Below, piece by piece: positions 61,533 to 64,000 of a stretch of DNA of 64,000 nt. The stretch is from UBA10103 sp964437185 (GTDB taxonomy: Bacteria; Patescibacteriota; Minisyncoccia; Phycocordibacterales; UBA2100), in the NCBI GenBank assembly GCA_964437185.1, contig CAYTFU010000001.1:1-64000 (forward strand), in the 5' to 3' direction. The notes under the pieces are model-generated. The model made no database searches. It was not told the DNA's origin and was given only the letters and a program-made list of their open reading frames with translations. The translations under genes were made by a program, and so were the position numbers. Every line of letters begins with the position of its first letter. Position 1 is the stretch's first letter.

Positions 61533-61631
61533 TGAATAGAAACTCTTACGAGCGAAGCGAGTTAGAGGCTTCATTCATCCCGTGCATAGACACGGGAGGC
61601 TCAATTAAAAATCCCCGAAGGGAGTGCGAGG

Positions 61632-61660
61632 AGTATAGCCGCTAATTCGCCTATGCGCAA
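61632..61660 (-). promoter_or_regulatory. rpsL (str) promoter
   Basis: -35 TTGCGC (61655-61660), exactly 17 bases, -10 TATACT (61632-61637) on the minus strand, about 100 bases upstream of rpsL. The leader contains a CCCGTG/CACGGG hairpin at 61578-61595. Confidence 0.75.
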
Positions 61661-61703
61661 GACTACCTTGTAGCTAGAAATAAAAGGTACCGAAATCCCT
61701 CGG

Positions 61704-62948
61704 GTAGATAGTAATTAAGGGTACCGTAATCGCCATATGAATATGGCGCACAAACAGGGGGTGTTTGAGGAGAAGTTGGAAGCGTACCTGAAGGGACCAA
61801 AGAAGCGCAGAAGCGAGATCCTAGACGCGGTGGTGGAGGTCTCGGGACTCACCAGAAAAGGAGCGATCAGGCGGTTCCGCGCGATGCAGATGCGTGATCC
61901 ACGTGCCGCAGAGAGGCGGGGACGGCCTCGGACGTACACGTTCGATGTCATTGCTGCACTGAAAGAGGTCTGGGAGATCGGGAGTGAGTCCTGCGGAGAG
62001 AATCTTCATCCACAAATCGCTGAATACGTCGATATCCAGATACAGGAGAATCAGTGGAAACATGGTGAGGTGGCCACGCACAAACTGCGGAAGATGAGTG
62101 TTGGGTCAGTGAAGACATATGTCGGCCAGTTCGCCCGCACGCGCCGGAACTTCGGCGGCAAGAGCACGACACAGAAAAGCAGCGTCATTTCGATGGTGCC
62201 GATCCGTATGGACGGGTGGGACAAGGCGGAGACTGGTGTGACACAAGTCGACACAGTCGCGCACTGTGGAGCTGCGAACGCCGGAGACTTCGACTTCACC
62301 ACGAACGGCACTGATGTAGCCACACTGTGGGGATCCCGCCGCGCACAGTGGGACAAGGGGCAAGAGACGACAAAGATCAGTCTTGAGGCCATGCGGAGGG
62401 ACTCCCCGTTTCCATGGACAGAGATGCACCCCGATTCCGGAACCGAGTTCATCAACCACCATGTACTCGCGTACGCGAAGGATACGAAGCTGCGCGTGAC
62501 CCGCTCGCGTCCATACCACAAGAACGACAACTGTTTCGTGGAGGAGCGTAACGGTCACGTGGTCCGCGCGTACGTGGGATATGAACGATTCGACGTACGG
62601 GCAACAGTCGACGCACTCAACGATCTATATGACGTACTAACTCCATACCTGAACCACTTCATTGCGTCGAGACGCATTGTTTCCAAGGAACGCATTGGTG
62701 CGCGATGGAAAGTGAAGCGCGAGAAGGTCGCGAAAACTCCGTACCAACGAGTGCTTAACCGCAGTGACGTGACCGACGAAGTGAAAAACAAGCTCCGCGG
62801 TGAACATTCAAAGTTGAATCCGGCGACGATGAAAAAGGAAATTGACCGTTTGACGAAACGCGTCCATGATATCCAGCGGCGATACGGGAACCCGCAGAAA
62901 TTATCAAAAGCTGCCTGAAATTCTTGGTACCCTTTTATTACTATCTAC
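61704..62948 (+). mobile_element. IS-like element with terminal inverted repeats
   Basis: Left end GTAGATAGTAATTAAGGG and right end, on the other strand, GTAGATAGTAATAAAAGGG, both followed by GTACC, enclosing one transposase gene. Repeats of about 22 bases. No clear target duplication is seen. It sits about 45 bases upstream of the rpsL -35. Confidence 0.85.
61737..62918 (+). CDS. DDE integrase-core transposase
   Basis: 393 residues. N-terminal helix-turn-helix-like region, then an RNase H-fold integrase core: first Asp in VTQVDTVAHCGAANAG, second Asp in MHPDSGTEFINHH, and Glu in CFVEERNGHVVRAYVGYERFD. SRPYHKNDN is typical of the group. The C-terminus is basic. It looks intact and fills the element between the inverted repeats. 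Confidence 0.88.
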   Translation: MNMAHKQGVFEEKLEAYLKGPKKRRSEILDAVVEVSGLTRKGAIRRFRAMQMRDPRAAERRGRPRTYTFDVIAALKEVWEIGSESCGENLHPQIAEYVDIQIQENQWKHGEVATHKLRKMSVGSVKTYVGQFARTRRNFGGKSTTQKSSVISMVPIRMDGWDKAETGVTQVDTVAHCGAANAGDFDFTTNGTDVATLWGSRRAQWDKGQETTKISLEAMRRDSPFPWTEMHPDSGTEFINHHVLAYAKDTKLRVTRSRPYHKNDNCFVEERNGHVVRAYVGYERFDVRATVDALNDLYDVLTPYLNHFIASRRIVSKERIGARWKVKREKVAKTPYQRVLNRSDVTDEVKNKLRGEHSKLNPATMKKEIDRLTKRVHDIQRRYGNPQKLSKAA

Positions 62949-62957
62949 TACGGACTA

Positions 62958-63425
62958 TCACTTACGCTCTCCCCGCCGCGGAGGAGCCACGTAATGAAAC
63001 TGCTCAACGCGCACCCGGCCGTTTCTTTCCACACGTATAACCGCAATATCATTTGCCCCGCTCTTCTTCAATGTGCGGATCATGATCTTCTGGTCGTGCG
63101 TTAGTGAAATCGTTATATATGAATCCAACTTCTCATCAAATTCATTTGCATACGCGAAACCCTGAATCACCCGATCATAGGCTCGCACCCAGCCGGCCTT
63201 TAGGTCGTACTGGTACGTTCCTCCGAGACCGGCGATGTGCGCTGCCGCACGCTTATCGATACTCATAATGTCACTCGCACCTTCAACGACTCCGCCAACA
63301 ATGTCCTGATCAGATGCCGTGCGCGCAGCATCGGCACCATGGGCTCCCATCGCCCCGAGCGCAGCGGTACCCGCAAGAAAGCGTCTTCGATTTATTTCAC
63401 TCCCTTTTTCTCTTCCTTCGCGCAT
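62958..63425 (-). CDS. Tat-signal protein, unknown
   Basis: 155 residues from the ATG at 63423-63425; the longer frame upstream is the shadow of the M50 gene. The N-terminus has NRRRFLAGTAALGAMGAHGADAA, a twin-arginine-type signal. The rest: GGTYQYDLKAGWVRAYDRVIQGFAYANEFDEKLDSYITISLTHDQKIMIRTLKKSG and RVRVEQFHYVAPPRRGERK. It begins 20 bases after the M50 stop. Family not recognised. Confidence 0.65.
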   Translation of the reverse strand: MREGREKGSEINRRRFLAGTAALGAMGAHGADAARTASDQDIVGGVVEGASDIMSIDKRAAAHIAGLGGTYQYDLKAGWVRAYDRVIQGFAYANEFDEKLDSYITISLTHDQKIMIRTLKKSGANDIAVIRVERNGRVRVEQFHYVAPPRRGERK

Positions 63426-63445
63426 ACGAAGAATGTCACGAACAA

Positions 63446-64000
63446 TTACACCCCCGCAACAGCATTGGCGATGCCGTAGATGAAGCGGCCGAAGGTGTTG
63501 CCCATGAGGAGAATTACGATCACGATGAGACCCATCCCAAGAAAAGGATTTTGCTCCATACGCGTCCTCCATTCCTCGTACCCCCTTCCAAGGGGCCCGG
63601 GCAAAAATGGCTGTAGCACCTTCGAGCCGTCGAGCGGCGGGATAGGGATGAGGTTGAAGAAGAAAAGCATTACATTGACTATCACGATGATGAGGAGAAT
63701 GTCGTTGATTTGTGCGAGAGCACCAGAGCGGATGAGGAGCGCCGAGATGAGTGCGATCACCGCATTTGAAAGCGGTCCTGCAAACGCGACCATCGCCTCG
63801 GAGAAGCGCCCTGCGCGTAGATTGAAGGGGTTGTACGGGACAGGCTTTGCCCAAGCGAAGAAAAGCGGCGAGTGCGAAAGCGCGAGCATGGCGGGTAAAA
63901 GGATCGAGCCAAACAAATCAATATGCGGAAATGGGTTGAGGGTTAGACGGCCTGCGTATCGCGCCGTCGGATCACCGAGCTTATCCGCAGCAACACCGTG
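63446..64000 (-). CDS. Site-2 protease (M50), 5' end outside the window
   Basis: At least 185 residues, truncated by the window edge. The visible part begins HG (the end of the HExxH zinc motif), then VAADKLGDPTARYAGRLTLNPFPHIDLFGSILLP. Helices PLSNAVIALISALLI and LLIIVIVNVMLFFFNLIPIPPLDGSKVL follow; the conserved NPDG motif appears as PPLDG. It cleaves membrane-embedded substrates, often anti-sigma factors. Confidence 0.9.
   Translation of the reverse strand, partial: HGVAADKLGDPTARYAGRLTLNPFPHIDLFGSILLPAMLALSHSPLFFAWAKPVPYNPFNLRAGRFSEAMVAFAGPLSNAVIALISALLIRSGALAQINDILLIIVIVNVMLFFFNLIPIPPLDGSKVLQPFLPGPLGRGYEEWRTRMEQNPFLGMGLIVIVILLMGNTFGRFIYGIANAVAGV

Noticed and set aside
63426..63854. Upstream extension of the Tat-signal gene
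   Set aside because: It lies in another frame of the M50 protease gene and has no coding character of its own.
1..64000. CRISPR array
   Set aside because: No regularly spaced short direct repeats were found by eye.

Overview
The window looks like a piece of a Patescibacteria (Candidate Phyla Radiation, CPR) chromosome, most like the Parcubacteria side. Reasons: ribosomal protein L30 (rpmD) is missing between rpsE and rplO, as in CPR genomes generally; there is a large VirB4/TraG-like ATPase of a type common in CPR; nucleoside diphosphate kinase carries an insertion; and many small membrane-anchored proteins combine peptidoglycan-binding, fibronectin-III-like, vWA and CARDB modules. Apart from a lone purD, no biosynthetic pathway is visible. 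The lineage is inferred from gene content, not from a tree.

Layout. 1-346 is the 3' part of tmRNA, with an unusually long 22-codon tag frame. 399-8.7 kb holds small envelope proteins, a RelBE-type toxin-antitoxin pair, a HEPN-like protein, an FAD monooxygenase, and an SOS group (lexA, a MazF/PemK-like protein, a Y-family polymerase) with a LexA box placed inside the lexA promoter. 8.8-10.1 kb is infC-rpmI-rplT. 10.1-18.2 kb has housekeeping and CPR genes (LOG family, beta-CASP nuclease, ndk, VirB4-like ATPase, purD). From 63 kb down to 18 kb the minus strand carries the str, S10 and spc ribosomal gene order (rpsL, rpsG, fusA, tuf, rpsJ, rplC through secY, a CMP-kinase-like gene, adk, map), but the first part is broken up by accessory blocks.

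The accessory blocks are the striking part. Between rpsG and fusA lie a HicBA pair and an anchored protein. Between fusA and tuf lie a peptidoglycan-binding protein, a cupredoxin-like protein that lacks copper ligands, and a 1186-residue vWA surface protein. Between tuf and rpsJ lie a damaged toxin-antitoxin pair, YCII, a damaged GNAT gene, DUF924 and an HTTM-type membrane protein. Between rpsJ and rplC lies a 14-kb block with a second vWA surface protein, TPR proteins and a five-gene plus-strand operon: YcaO cyclodehydratase, SagB-type dehydrogenase, phosphoribosyltransferase fused to a PQQ-like propeller, HTTM-type membrane protein, and a small membrane protein. YcaO plus SagB is the core of thiazole/oxazole-modified peptide pathways, so this is a candidate RiPP (ribosomally made, modified peptide) or other peptide-modifying locus in a CPR bacterium.

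Three str-operon genes (rpsG, fusA, tuf) each have a second, silently diverged copy of their own last 8-17 codons plus a stop just downstream of the real stop, with a hairpin between. These look like recombination or integration scars at the 3' ends of translation genes, and may explain how the operon came to be interleaved with accessory DNA. Two accessory genes (GNAT and a YafQ-like toxin) each contain an apparent one-base deletion. An IS-like element with inverted repeats sits just upstream of a clear rpsL promoter.
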